A stretch of 30,383 nucleotides of DNA from positions 1 to 30,383 of the forward strand of contig USGS01000011.1 in assembly GCA_900554275.1 (NCBI GenBank), written 5' to 3'. Below are positions 1-7,069 of this stretch, piece after piece (the stretch's first letter is position 1; the number at the start of each line of letters is the position of its first letter). The position numbers and the translations under genes were made by a program. The notes under the pieces are model-generated. The model had not been told where the DNA came from, did no database searches, and saw nothing but the letters and a program-made list of their open reading frames with translations. The DNA comes from an uncultured Eubacteriales bacterium (GTDB lineage Bacteria; Bacillota; Clostridia; Oscillospirales; Oscillospiraceae).

Positions 1-363
1 GCGCAGCACCCGGGCGCACAGCGCGTCCAGCGCCGCCTCGTCCAGCCTGCCCGCGGCCAGGTCCCGCTCGAAATAGATATCCAGAAACGTGCTCACGCGG
101 CCCAGGCTCATGGCCGCGCCGTTCTGCTCCTTGATGGCCCCAAGGTAGCCGAAGTAGGTCCACTGCACGGCCTCGCGGGCACTTTGCGCCGGGCGGCTGA
201 TGTCGCAGCCGTACAGCGTGAACAGGCTCAGTAGATCGATGCTGATCTGATCCGCCGTCTTGCGGCTGTCGGTATCCAGCGACGCCAGAAAACGCAGATC
301 CTTTTGCCTGTCGAACAAGCCCACGGAGATGTTGGAATTGCCAATATCAATGGCTAACAGCAT
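1..363 (-). CDS. In-frame chimera: type III pantothenate kinase N-terminus joined to mid-section of pyruvate formate-lyase (partial)
   Basis: The frame starts at ATG 363 and stays open to the left edge (121 codons seen). Residues 1 to about 53 look like type III pantothenate kinase (CoaX): an MLLAIDIGNSN phosphate-binding start, then VGLFD and the KTADQ region. From about residue 50 the sequence changes to the middle of pyruvate formate-lyase (PFL): YGCDISRPAQ, EAVQWTYFGYL, QNGAAMS, STFLDIYFERDL. The PFL N-terminal part (roughly the first 240 residues in E. coli) is missing, as is the rest of CoaX. The switch occurs at a YG-C-D-I-S stretch that suits both families, near position 205-215, with no stop or frame change. 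A good SD (GGGAGG) and promoter precede the ATG. It may be a real rearrangement, or an assembly join at a short shared sequence. Neither enzyme should be functional from what is visible. Confidence 0.75.
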   Translation of the reverse strand, partial: MLLAIDIGNSNISVGLFDRQKDLRFLASLDTDSRKTADQISIDLLSLFTLYGCDISRPAQSAREAVQWTYFGYLGAIKEQNGAAMSLGRVSTFLDIYFERDLAAGRLDEAALDALCARVLR

Positions 364-405
364 ACATACGCCCTCCCTTTCCTGCCTGTATTCTTCCTTG
401 TCTAT

Positions 406-434
406 ATCATACCACGGCCCGGGACGGTTGACAA
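406..434 (-). promoter_or_regulatory. Sigma-A promoter of the CoaX-start gene
   Basis: On the minus strand there is a -35 TTGTCA (434-429), a 17-base spacer and a -10 TATGAT (411-406). It lies about 43 bases upstream of ATG 363. The ideal spacing and near-consensus hexamers make it a good vegetative promoter. Confidence 0.7.
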
Positions 435-450
435 GGGCGGCAGACGGAAA

Positions 451-477
451 TATCCCCCGGCCTGCGGCCGGGGGATA
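451..477 (-). terminator. Hairpin terminator downstream of gap
   Basis: This is a perfect 12-bp GC-rich inverted repeat (451-462 with 466-477) around a 3-base loop, just past the gap stop codon. On the minus strand it is followed by ATATTT, a weak T-tract. It separates gap from the next promoter. Confidence 0.65.
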
Positions 478-491
478 GAAAGCATAGACGC

Positions 492-1532
492 TTACGCCTG
501 CTCTACAAAGGCATCTGCAATATCCACGGTGTGCATATGCTCCAGCATACGCACCACCATATTGCTGTAGCCCCATTCGTTGTCGTACCAGGCTATGAGC
601 TTCACGAAATCCTGATCCAGCTGGATGCCGGCGGTCTCATCGAAGATGCAGGGGCAGGGATTGCCGATCAGGTCGGTGGATACCACCTGATCGCGGGTGT
701 AGCCGATGATACCCTTCATGTACGTCTCAGAGGCGTGCTTGATCTCATAGCAGATGTCGGCATAGGATGCCGTTTTGCTGAGCCGGGCGGTCAGGTCCAC
801 CACGGAGACGTCCGCCGTAGGCACACGGAAGGCCATGCCGGTCATTTTACCCTTTAGCTCGGGGATCACGCGGCCCACGGCCTTGGCAGCGCCGGTAGAG
901 GTAGGGATGATGTTGTTCAGGATGGAACGGCCCGTGCGCCAGTCGCTGCCGCCGCGGGAGTCCACGGCCTTCTGCTTGGCGGTGGAGGCGTGAATGGTGG
1001 ACATGAGGGATTGCTCGATGCCGAATTCCTTGTTGATGACATAGGCCAGGGGCGCGAGACAGTTGGTGGTGCAGCTGGCATTGGAGATGACCTGCATATC
1101 GCTGCGGTATTCGTCGCTGTTGACGCCGAATACAAACGTGGGTGTGGCATCGTCCTTGGCAGGCGCGGTGAGAATGACCTTCTTCGCACCGCCCTTGAAG
1201 TGCCGGCTGGCCTTGTCCGTGGTGTTGTTCGCACCGGTGGATTCGATGATATACTCCGCGCCGCAGTCCGCCCAGTTGATCATGGCGGCGTCGGACTCGC
1301 TGTAGACCTTGATCTTGCGGCCGTTGATCACCAGATCGCCGCCGGCGTGCTCCACGATACCGGGGAAATTGCGGAATACGGAGTCGTATTTCAGCAGATA
1401 CACCATGTAGTCGATGTCCGCCTTCCGCAGGTTGATGCCGCACACGTCAAAGCGCTCGGGGTCATCCGCCAGAATACGCATCACGACACGTCCGATACGG
1501 CCAAAGCCGTTGATACCGATTTTAATTCCCAT
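492..1532 (-). CDS. gap: Glyceraldehyde-3-phosphate dehydrogenase, type I
   Basis: This enzyme catalyses the reversible NAD(P)-dependent oxidative phosphorylation of glyceraldehyde 3-phosphate in glycolysis, in the cytoplasm. The product is 346 residues, normal for the family. It has the Rossmann start GINGFGRIGR, the catalytic motif SNASCTTNC with the active-site cysteine, HASTAKQKAVD, and the C-terminal WYDNEWGYSN. The frame is open 35 codons further upstream, but that stretch contains the promoter. ATG 1532, preceded by a purine-rich AAGGAAAGGA, is the real start. Oddity: after the second Rossmann strand the usual Asn-Asp of NAD-dependent enzymes is Asn-Leu-Arg, so the acidic residue that normally holds the adenosine ribose appears to be missing. 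It is transcribed alone, with a promoter and terminator of its own. Confidence 0.95.
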   Translation of the reverse strand: MGIKIGINGFGRIGRVVMRILADDPERFDVCGINLRKADIDYMVYLLKYDSVFRNFPGIVEHAGGDLVINGRKIKVYSESDAAMINWADCGAEYIIESTGANNTTDKASRHFKGGAKKVILTAPAKDDATPTFVFGVNSDEYRSDMQVISNASCTTNCLAPLAYVINKEFGIEQSLMSTIHASTAKQKAVDSRGGSDWRTGRSILNNIIPTSTGAAKAVGRVIPELKGKMTGMAFRVPTADVSVVDLTARLSKTASYADICYEIKHASETYMKGIIGYTRDQVVSTDLIGNPCPCIFDETAGIQLDQDFVKLIAWYDNEWGYSNMVVRMLEHMHTVDIADAFVEQA

Positions 1533-1587
1533 GTCCTGTTCCTTTCCTTCTCGTGCCGCCCGGGGCGGCTGTATTTGTTCCAAGTAC

Positions 1588-1615
1588 ATTATAACAGCTT
1601 TACAGAATTTGTCAC
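1588..1615 (-). promoter_or_regulatory. gap promoter (extended -10)
   Basis: The minus strand has -35 GTGACA (1615-1610), a 16-base spacer and -10 TATAAT (1593-1588), with the TG of an extended -10. It ends about 55 bases before the gap ATG and lies inside the open extension of the gap frame, which supports the shorter protein. Confidence 0.75.
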
Positions 1616-1632
1616 TATAAAAGTAAAATTTA

Positions 1633-1676
1633 TTCAAGTTTTTTCAAGGTTTTTCCATGCTTTTTCAAGTGAAAAA
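1633..1676 (-). promoter_or_regulatory. Phased A-tract region upstream of gap promoter (UP-element-like)
   Basis: Runs of five or six A (minus strand) centred near 1641, 1652 and 1663 recur every 10-11 bases. Three of the CTTGAA units sit at 1638-1633, 1648-1643 and 1669-1664. The spacing matches one helical turn, directly upstream of the -35. This should curve the DNA and may act as an UP element for a highly expressed glycolytic gene. The function is inferred. Confidence 0.4.
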
Positions 1677-1760
1677 TTCAAAAAATACACCAATCAGAGC
1701 CGAATGTTCCATACGTTTCAAACCTTGGAAATGTGCCGGTATACCGCTCTGATACGGCAA

Positions 1761-1786
1761 AACGGGCGGCATACAGCCGTCCGTTC
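1761..1786 (-). terminator. Weak hairpin terminator after spoIVA
   Basis: An imperfect inverted repeat (ACGGaCGGC paired with GCCGcCCGT) is followed on the minus strand by TTTT, about 30-50 bases past the spoIVA stop. One internal mismatch and the short T-run make this tentative. Confidence 0.35.
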
Positions 1787-1812
1787 TGCGCTATGGAGGT
1801 ATATCGTACAGG

Positions 1813-3294
1813 TCACAGAATGATGCAGATCAGGCCGCCCCCGCCCTCGTTTATGATGCGCTCCAGGGCTTGCCGCAGCTTGCTTTGCGCGTCGGCGGGC
1901 ATCCGTTTCAGCTTGGCCTGCAGGTCCTCGCTGACGATCTCGTGGAAGCTGCGGCCAAAGATATTGGACTGCCACAGCTTGCCGGTATCGCCCTCAAACT
2001 CCTGCAGAAGGTAGTTGACCATGTCCTCGGATTGCTTTTCATTGCCTACGATAGGCGAGACCGTTGTTTCTATATCGGCGCGAATCAGATGGATGGACGG
2101 CGCGCTGGCCCGCATACGAACACCATAGCGTCCCCCCTGCCGCACGATTTCGGGGTCTTCCAGATTCAGCTCCTCCACCCCGGGCATCACGATCCCATAA
2201 CCCGAGTCGCGGGCCGCCTGCAGTGCCGGAGCAAACTTGTCATATTCCCGCTTGGCGGCGGCGAGCTCAGAGATCATCTGCATCAGATCTCCGTCATCCT
2301 CCACCTTCAGCCCGGAGCGCTGAGACAGCGTGTCGTAGAACAGGTACTGCGGCAGCTGGATCTCCGCCTCCGCCACGCCGCTGCCCAGGTCAACGGCCCG
2401 CGTTTCCGCGCTCTCCACGTTCTCCTGTCCCGCCAGGGCCTGCAAGCAGGGCTGTAAGCAGCAAATACGGGCCAAACCCGATGTTCCCTCGGCTATGCCC
2501 TGGAACAGCCCGCTCTTGATGGGATGGTCTCCGGGCAGCGCATCCACCCAGGCCGGCAGGAAAAAGTCCAGCTCCTGCAGCGGAAATTGATACAGCAGGT
2601 CGCGGATCAGCGCGGAGATGTCCTCCTCTGTCAGCGTCAGGCAGTTCACCGGCACGCAGCGCACACCGTAATTCTCCTCGATCTCCGACGCGATAGAAGC
2701 GGCACGCTGACTCTCCGGCTGCGCCGAGTTCAGCAGAACGATAAACGGCTTGCCGATGGCCTGCAATTCCCGTATGACGCGCTCCTCGGCGGGCTGGTAG
2801 TCCTCTCGCGGGATGTCCGTCACCGTACCGTCCGCAGTGACGACTACCCCTACAGTGGCGTGATCAGTGATGACCTTCCGCGTACCGATCTCCGCGGCCT
2901 CGGTCATGGGGATCTCGTGGTCAAACCAGGGCGTCATCACCATGCGGGGCGCTAAGTCCTCAAACTGTCCCACAGCAGAATCGACCATGTAGCCTACGCA
3001 GTCCACCAGCCGTACAGAGAACCGAACGCCTTCCGCCAGCTGGATCTCCACGGCCTCCTCCGGCACGAATTTCGGCTCGGCCGTCATGATGGTGCGACCA
3101 GAACCGCTCTGCGGCAGCTCATCCTGCGCGCGATCCCGGCGGTACATGTTGTCGATATGTGGCAGCACCTGCGTCTCCATGAACCGTTTAACAAAGGTGG
3201 ATTTGCCGGTACGAACAGGGCCAACTACGCCGATATACACACTGCCGCCGGTGCGGGCGGCCATATCCTGATAAATGGATGCGGTATTTTCCAT
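1813..3294 (-). CDS. spoIVA: Stage IV sporulation protein A (spore coat basement ATPase)
   Basis: SpoIVA is made in the mother cell. In Bacillus it polymerises, driven by ATP hydrolysis, on the forespore outer membrane as the base layer on which the coat is built and is needed for cortex formation. The 493-residue product is almost exactly the family length. It begins with the family-typical start (MENTASIYQDMAARTGG), followed by the Walker A loop GPVRTGKST at about residues 25-33. It ends with the conserved C-terminal NEGGGGLICIIL that anchors the protein at the membrane in B. subtilis. ATG 3294 follows a strong SD (GGAGGA) by about 8 bases. The gene stands alone and diverges from a TetR-type regulator. 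A candidate sigma-E promoter lies just upstream, as expected for a mother-cell gene. Confidence 0.97.
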   Translation of the reverse strand: MENTASIYQDMAARTGGSVYIGVVGPVRTGKSTFVKRFMETQVLPHIDNMYRRDRAQDELPQSGSGRTIMTAEPKFVPEEAVEIQLAEGVRFSVRLVDCVGYMVDSAVGQFEDLAPRMVMTPWFDHEIPMTEAAEIGTRKVITDHATVGVVVTADGTVTDIPREDYQPAEERVIRELQAIGKPFIVLLNSAQPESQRAASIASEIEENYGVRCVPVNCLTLTEEDISALIRDLLYQFPLQELDFFLPAWVDALPGDHPIKSGLFQGIAEGTSGLARICCLQPCLQALAGQENVESAETRAVDLGSGVAEAEIQLPQYLFYDTLSQRSGLKVEDDGDLMQMISELAAAKREYDKFAPALQAARDSGYGIVMPGVEELNLEDPEIVRQGGRYGVRMRASAPSIHLIRADIETTVSPIVGNEKQSEDMVNYLLQEFEGDTGKLWQSNIFGRSFHEIVSEDLQAKLKRMPADAQSKLRQALERIINEGGGGLICIIL

Positions 3295-3327
3295 AATGGC
3301 TTCCTCCGATTTTCAGCTGTTGTCACA

Positions 3328-3356
3328 TATCTATGCGCCGGAATGCTGAATTATAC
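3328..3356 (-). promoter_or_regulatory. Candidate sigma-E promoter of spoIVA
   Basis: The minus strand shows GTATAAT (3356-3350), 14 bases, then CATAGATA (3335-3328). This resembles the mother-cell sigma-E pattern (KMATATT, about 14 bases, CATACAMT). It lies about 34 bases before ATG 3294. The B. subtilis spoIVA gene is sigma-E dependent, which supports the call, but two or three bases differ from consensus. Confidence 0.45.
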
Positions 3357-3387
3357 GCTGTAATCAGTCCGGATGGCGAAAAAGCAC

Positions 3388-3417
3388 TTGCGTTGGCCGC
3401 ACTTTTTGTGCTAAAAT
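3388..3417 (+). promoter_or_regulatory. Promoter and candidate operator of the TetR-family gene
   Basis: A -35-like TTGCGT (3388-3393), an 18-base spacer and TAAAAT (3412-3417) form a modest sigma-A promoter. The inverted repeat GCAC-TTTTT-GTGC (3399-3411) abuts the -10. A repressor site there would allow autoregulation, which is common in TetR-family genes. The operator role is inferred from position only. Confidence 0.4.
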
Positions 3418-3459
3418 CAACATACAGTCAATTAACCACCGAAGGGAGTGCTGAACGCC

Positions 3460-4032
3460 GTGGAGGAGCAAAAGATCGATCGCCGTGTCCGAAAAACAAA
3501 GTCGCAGCTGCGTCAGGCGCTGATGCAGTTGATGACGGAGAAGCCGTTTAAGTCCATTTCTGTCCGTGAACTGTCAGAGCGGGCGGACATCAATCGTGGT
3601 ACATTTTATATTCACTACCGGGATGTCAGCGATCTGCTGCAGCATCTGGAGGATGAGATGGTGGAGCGTCTGATCACAGTCTGTAGGAAGTACGCCTATA
3701 CTGATACAGCGGTCGAGGCTTTCCCCTATCTGACGGAGCTGTACCGCTTTGCTCAGGAGAATGCAGATCTGTGTCAGGTGCTGCTTGGGCCGAATGGCGA
3801 CCGCGTCTATACGGAACGCATTTGCAGCATCCTGCATAGCTACTTCCTCCGGGATTTCGTCGCCCGTTTCTACAGTGGCGACCGGGATCGGCTGGAATAC
3901 TTCTGCCGCTTCATCGTGTCGGGAAACCTGACGCTGACGCTGCAATGGCTGTCCAGCGGCACAAAGGAGACACCGGAGGAGATGGCACAGTTGGCCGGCG
4001 GCATCATTATGGACGGCGTGAGAGCGCTGTGA
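3460..4032 (+). CDS. TetR/AcrR-family transcriptional regulator
   Basis: The product is about 190 residues. The N-terminus is a TetR DNA-binding domain: KTKSQLRQALMQLM, then a helix-turn-helix around SVRELSERADINRGTFYIHYRD (about residues 30-51) and the following helix DLLQHLEDEM. The C-terminal part resembles the TetR_C_33-type ligand domain found in many Firmicutes regulators; the inducer cannot be told. GTG 3460 is chosen because GTG 3448 overlaps the GGGAG SD, although the spacing to 3460 (11 bases) is rather long. The gene diverges from spoIVA and converges on yebC, so no target pump or enzyme gene lies beside it. It probably controls itself or a distant gene. Confidence 0.85.
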   Translation: MEEQKIDRRVRKTKSQLRQALMQLMTEKPFKSISVRELSERADINRGTFYIHYRDVSDLLQHLEDEMVERLITVCRKYAYTDTAVEAFPYLTELYRFAQENADLCQVLLGPNGDRVYTERICSILHSYFLRDFVARFYSGDRDRLEYFCRFIVSGNLTLTLQWLSSGTKETPEEMAQLAGGIIMDGVRAL

Positions 4033-4047
4033 GCAAGACACCGGAAT

Positions 4048-4099
4048 CAAACAGATAAGCGAAAGGCGGCCTGATGGCCGCCTTTCGCTTATCTGTTTG
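4048..4099. terminator. Bidirectional terminator between the TetR-family gene and yebC
   Basis: A perfect 24-bp inverted repeat (4048-4071 with 4076-4099) surrounds a 4-base loop. The GC-rich core is flanked by TTTCGCTT on either side, so it can stop transcripts from both convergent genes. Confidence 0.85.
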
Positions 4100-4112
4100 T
4101 ATGTGTGTGCCC

Positions 4113-4847
4113 TCAATCCTGCTGCCAGTTATGCCAGACGTTCTGCACGTCCTCGTTGTCCTCCAGCATATCCAGGAGCTTGGTCATGCTGCGGACATCG
4201 TCCTCGCCGGTCATGGTGATGTAGTTCTGAGGAACCATCTCGATCTCGGCGCTGACAAAGGTATAGCCCTTGGTCTCCATTGCCTTGACAACATCGTTGA
4301 AGCTGTCGGGATCAGTGGTGATCTCGAACACCGGACCGTCGGCCTCCATATCCTCCGCGCCGGCATCCAGCGCGTCCATCATGACGGCATCCTCGTCCAA
4401 CTCACCCTCTTCATTGTCAATGACGATGACGCCTTTGCGGTCGAAGGACCAGCTGACGCAGCCCTGGGCGCCCATGCCCTTGCCGAACTTATCGAAATAG
4501 TGGCGGATCTCGGGAGCGGTACGCTGGCGGTTATCGGTCAGCGCCTCCACGATGACGGCCACGCCGCAAGGGCCGTAGCCCTCGTAGGTGACGGCTTCGT
4601 AGTTATCCGTGTTGCCGGAGCCCAAGGCCTTGTCGATGGTGCGCTTGATATTGTCGTTGGGCATATTGGCGGCCTTGGCCTTAGCCACCACGGTGGCCAG
4701 GCGGGAGTTGTTGGCGGGGTCGCCGCTGCCGCCCTGCTTGACCGCCACGATAATCTCCTTGGCGATCTTGGTAAAGGTGGCGCTGCGCTTGGCGTCAGCC
4801 GCACCCTTTGTCTTTTGAATATTGTGCCATTTGGAATGTCCGGACAT
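4113..4847 (-). CDS. yebC: YebC/PmpR/TACO1-family protein
   Basis: The 244-residue product begins with the highly conserved MSGHSKWHNIQKTKGAADAK and contains NMPNDNIKRTIDKALG, both hallmarks of the family. The family has been annotated as transcription regulators. Work on TACO1 and bacterial YebC proteins ties it to translation, including relief of ribosome stalling at proline runs. Acidic stretches (DNEEGELDEDAVMMDAL, residues about 140-155) fit the usual domain 2. The SD (AAAGGAG) lies inside the last codons of nif3, only 3 bases away, so the gene is translated from the trmK-nif3-yebC mRNA. Confidence 0.95.
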   Translation of the reverse strand: MSGHSKWHNIQKTKGAADAKRSATFTKIAKEIIVAVKQGGSGDPANNSRLATVVAKAKAANMPNDNIKRTIDKALGSGNTDNYEAVTYEGYGPCGVAVIVEALTDNRQRTAPEIRHYFDKFGKGMGAQGCVSWSFDRKGVIVIDNEEGELDEDAVMMDALDAGAEDMEADGPVFEITTDPDSFNDVVKAMETKGYTFVSAEIEMVPQNYITMTGEDDVRSMTKLLDMLEDNEDVQNVWHNWQQD

Positions 4848-4850
4848 TGT

Positions 4851-5636
4851 TTACTTCTCCTTTATGCAGTATTGGATGACCTCGCTGCTGTGCGCGGCCG
4901 AAACGGAAACGGTGGCTGCGGGAAACGCCCTCCGGAGATACGCGGCCAGCGGCCCGCAGATGACGTTCTCTGTGGGGAAATGGCCCGCATCGATGAGGTT
5001 GATACCCTCGGTGTCCAAAAAATCGTTATACTTCAGGTCAGAAGTCACGAAGGTGTCGCAGCCTGCGGCAATGGCCTGAGGGATGTAGCATCCGCAAGCG
5101 CCGCCGCCCACCGCCACCCGGTGTACGTCTTTACCGCAGGATACATAGCGCAGACCATGACATCCTAATGATTTTATCACAAAGGGTAGGAACTCCACAA
5201 GAGGTAATTCGCATTTTAATGTGCCGACACGGCCAATTTTTTCCTCCGTCAGCATTTCCAGGTCTTTCAGTTCCAGCGTGCGGGCCAAAATGTCGTTGAC
5301 ACCGCCCTCCGCCGCGTCCAGATTGGTGTGCATACAGATGGCGGCAATGTTGTGACGCACCAGATCCGTCAGTACCCTCCCCTGCCGGTCATCGGTGCGC
5401 AGCGTCTGCACCTGATGCCAGGCGCAGTTCATCACCGGGTGGTGGGCTACGATAAGCTGGCAGCCGGTATCTGCCGCTTCCCGCACTACGGCGGGCGTGA
5501 TGTCCAGCGCCACCAGGATGCGGGATACGGGGGCGTCCGGGTCGCCTACCAGCAGCCCCACATTGTCCCAGCTCTCCGCCAGCTCACGGGGCGCCCAGTC
5601 ATACAGCGCCTGTTCCACAGCTCGTACGGTAGTCAT
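4851..5636 (-). CDS. Nif3-like dinuclear metal-centre hexameric protein (YqfO family)
   Basis: The 261-residue product shows the Nif3/YqfO metal-ligand motifs: AHHPVM (about residues 80-85), CMHTNLDAAEGGVND (about 106-120) and the C-terminal AGHFPTEN and SAAHSSEV. The family forms toroidal hexamers that bind two metal ions. A GTP cyclohydrolase-like activity was reported for one member, but the role in most bacteria is unsettled. The 261 residues correspond to the short form without the PII-like insert of B. subtilis YqfO. The start ATG overlaps the trmK stop by 4 bases (ATGA). The trmK-yqfO pairing is conserved in Firmicutes. Confidence 0.93.
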   Translation of the reverse strand: MTTVRAVEQALYDWAPRELAESWDNVGLLVGDPDAPVSRILVALDITPAVVREAADTGCQLIVAHHPVMNCAWHQVQTLRTDDRQGRVLTDLVRHNIAAICMHTNLDAAEGGVNDILARTLELKDLEMLTEEKIGRVGTLKCELPLVEFLPFVIKSLGCHGLRYVSCGKDVHRVAVGGGACGCYIPQAIAAGCDTFVTSDLKYNDFLDTEGINLIDAGHFPTENVICGPLAAYLRRAFPAATVSVSAAHSSEVIQYCIKEK

Positions 5637-6328
5637 AGCGTATCCCGCTCCTTTTCCAGTTTATTCGCCAGCAGCTCCAGTGCGGCAGCGCGGTGGGCGG
5701 CATTCACCTGGCGGCTGCGCCGCAGGCCGGCAGCGGTTTTGCGCAGTTTCTCTATATGCTGGGAAAGATACTCGCCGTAAAGCGGGTCACCCGCCAGCTT
5801 TATACCGCACAGCAGCTGCCCCTCCGTCAGAGGCGGACAGCTTCCGCCCCGAACACACAGCACCGGATACAGATGGCCCTTATCCCAAACCAGTCGTTCT
5901 CCTGTAAAGTGGTATCCGCTTACAGATAGCCAGCGACGTAAGTCCGGCGCTTTTGTCATGGGCTGGAGCAGCAACTGGTGGACACCGTCCCTTGTCCAGG
6001 GCGCGTTTTCTAAAATATGGATGATCGTCTCGCCGCCCATGCCCGCGATGGCGACAACATCCACCTCGTCGGGGTGAATATCAGACAATCCGTCGCACAG
6101 GCGCAGCTCCAAACCGGTCACGCCATACTCCTCCGCTGTGCGGCGGGCGTGCTCCAGCGGCTCTACTCCGATATCCGCGGCGATGGCGCTGCGGATGTGT
6201 CCCTGCTGGAGCAGGTACACAGGCAGATAGCCGTGATCCGTACCGATGTCCGCCAGACGGCAGCCTGGCGGCACAAGCTCCGCCAGCAGCGCCAAACGCG
6301 GCTGCAGGGCCAGTTGCTTCTGTTCCAT
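5633..6328 (-). CDS. trmK: tRNA (adenine(22)-N(1))-methyltransferase
   Basis: TrmK puts an N1-methyl group on adenine 22 of tRNA, mainly in Ser and Tyr tRNAs, using S-adenosylmethionine. The 231-residue product is normal in size. It carries the SAM-binding motif LADIGTDHGYLPVYLL (about residues 24-39), the acidic AADIG end of strand two, and the family signature AIAGMGGETIIHIL (about 93-106). The C-terminal third is helical and charged, as in the B. subtilis YqfN protein. ATG 6328 follows GGGAGAG. The gene opens the trmK-nif3-yebC unit. I see no promoter between it and the upstream hairpin, so read-through from the DUF1858 gene is possible. Confidence 0.93.
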   Translation of the reverse strand: MEQKQLALQPRLALLAELVPPGCRLADIGTDHGYLPVYLLQQGHIRSAIAADIGVEPLEHARRTAEEYGVTGLELRLCDGLSDIHPDEVDVVAIAGMGGETIIHILENAPWTRDGVHQLLLQPMTKAPDLRRWLSVSGYHFTGERLVWDKGHLYPVLCVRGGSCPPLTEGQLLCGIKLAGDPLYGEYLSQHIEKLRKTAAGLRRSRQVNAAHRAAALELLANKLEKERDTL

Positions 6329-6350
6329 TTCTCTCCCTCAACACAGAAAG

Positions 6351-6378
6351 CGCCACGCATACAGCCGTATGCGTGGCG
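6351..6378 (-). terminator. Hairpin between the DUF1858 gene and trmK
   Basis: This is a perfect 12-bp inverted repeat (6351-6362 with 6367-6378) with a 4-base loop. On the minus strand it is followed by CTTTCTGTG, a poor T-tract, so it may only reduce read-through into trmK. Confidence 0.5.
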
Positions 6379-6388
6379 GCTTGTTTGT

Positions 6389-6601
6389 TTACTCCGCGAT
6401 GGGCTTGTTGGCCTCTTCGTTCACGATCTCCAGCAGCTTGTCCACGTCAACGCCATGAACAGCGCAGGCCTCCTCTACCGTCTCACCGCGGGAAGAAGGG
6501 CAGCCCAGACAGTGCATACCGATGGACAGGAAAATGGGTGCGGTCTGGGGGGCAACATCCAGAATATCACCGATAATGGTGTCTCTCGTGATCTCAATCA
6601 T
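6389..6601 (-). CDS. DUF1858 domain protein (redox-disulfide type)
   Basis: This 70-residue protein opens with the DUF1858 pattern ITRDTIIGDILDVAPQTAPIF, then GMHCLGCP with a CxxC pair (Cys31, Cys34) and a third cysteine (Cys46) in a short helix. Such stand-alone proteins occur widely in anaerobes and have been named 'hybrid cluster protein-associated redox disulfide domain'. The cysteines suggest thiol redox chemistry or metal binding, but no biochemical role is established. It has its own promoter and a good SD (GGAGG) 9 bases before ATG 6601. Confidence 0.85.
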   Translation of the reverse strand: MIEITRDTIIGDILDVAPQTAPIFLSIGMHCLGCPSSRGETVEEACAVHGVDVDKLLEIVNEEANKPIAE

Positions 6602-6635
6602 GTTGGAAAACCTCCAAATATAGTATTGTGATTAT

Positions 6636-6664
6636 AGTATATCCCAAAATGTAAAAAGTTTCAA
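6636..6664 (-). promoter_or_regulatory. Promoter of the DUF1858 gene
   Basis: The minus strand has TTGAAA (6664-6659), a 17-base spacer and TATACT (6641-6636), about 35 bases upstream of ATG 6601. An overlapping TATAAT four bases further on has no well-spaced -35. Confidence 0.6.
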
Positions 6665-6689
6665 CAGGATTTTTCATCACGGGACGCAC

Positions 6690-6726
6690 AAAAACCGCCC
6701 TCCGGCAGCACCGAAGGGCGGTTTTT
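6690..6726. terminator. Bidirectional terminator after the zinc-ribbon gene
   Basis: An 11-bp GC-rich stem with one mismatch (6695-6705 with 6711-6721) is flanked by A5 on the left and T7 on the right. On the minus strand it ends in TTTTT and stops the sigH/zinc-ribbon transcript. Confidence 0.85.
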
Positions 6727-6756
6727 TTATCTACTTAACAGTGTGCAGTCAGCAGA

Positions 6757-7035
6757 TCAGCCGTTCTCACGCATCTTGGCGAAGCAGTCGCTGCAATAAA
6801 CAGGACGATCGCTCTTGGGCTCGAAAGGCACCTTGGCCTCGCCGCCGCAGGCAGCGCAGACAGCGGTGAAATACTCCCGGGGACCACGGGCAGCGTTCTT
6901 ACGGGCATCGCGGCAGGCCTTGCAGCGCTGGGGCTCATTCTGGAAGCCGCGCTCTGCGTAGAACTCCTGCTCACCGGCGGTGAAAACGAACTCGTTGCCA
7001 CACTCTTTGCACACTAAGGTCTTGTCTTCGTACAT
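6757..7035 (-). CDS. Double zinc-ribbon protein
   Basis: This 92-residue protein has two four-cysteine ribbons. The first uses Cys9/12 with Cys38/41 (CKEC and CKAC) and matches the 'probable zinc-ribbon' family that starts with DKTLVCKECG. The second uses Cys60/63 with Cys81/84 (CAAC and CSDC) and resembles the CxxC-CxxC zinc-binding family. The linker is basic (ARKNAARGPR). A nucleic-acid or protein contact role is plausible but unproven. The SD GAGAGGG precedes ATG 7035. The gene lies 34 bases downstream of sigH, with no promoter visible between, so the two are probably cotranscribed. Confidence 0.9.
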   Translation of the reverse strand: MYEDKTLVCKECGNEFVFTAGEQEFYAERGFQNEPQRCKACRDARKNAARGPREYFTAVCAACGGEAKVPFEPKSDRPVYCSDCFAKMRENG

Positions 7036-7069
7036 GATTTTACCCTCTCTTTGAGAAAATATATTGCGC

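Noticed and set aside
1533..1637. 35-residue N-terminal extension of gap
   Set aside because: The gap promoter lies inside it, and the family begins at the Rossmann motif.
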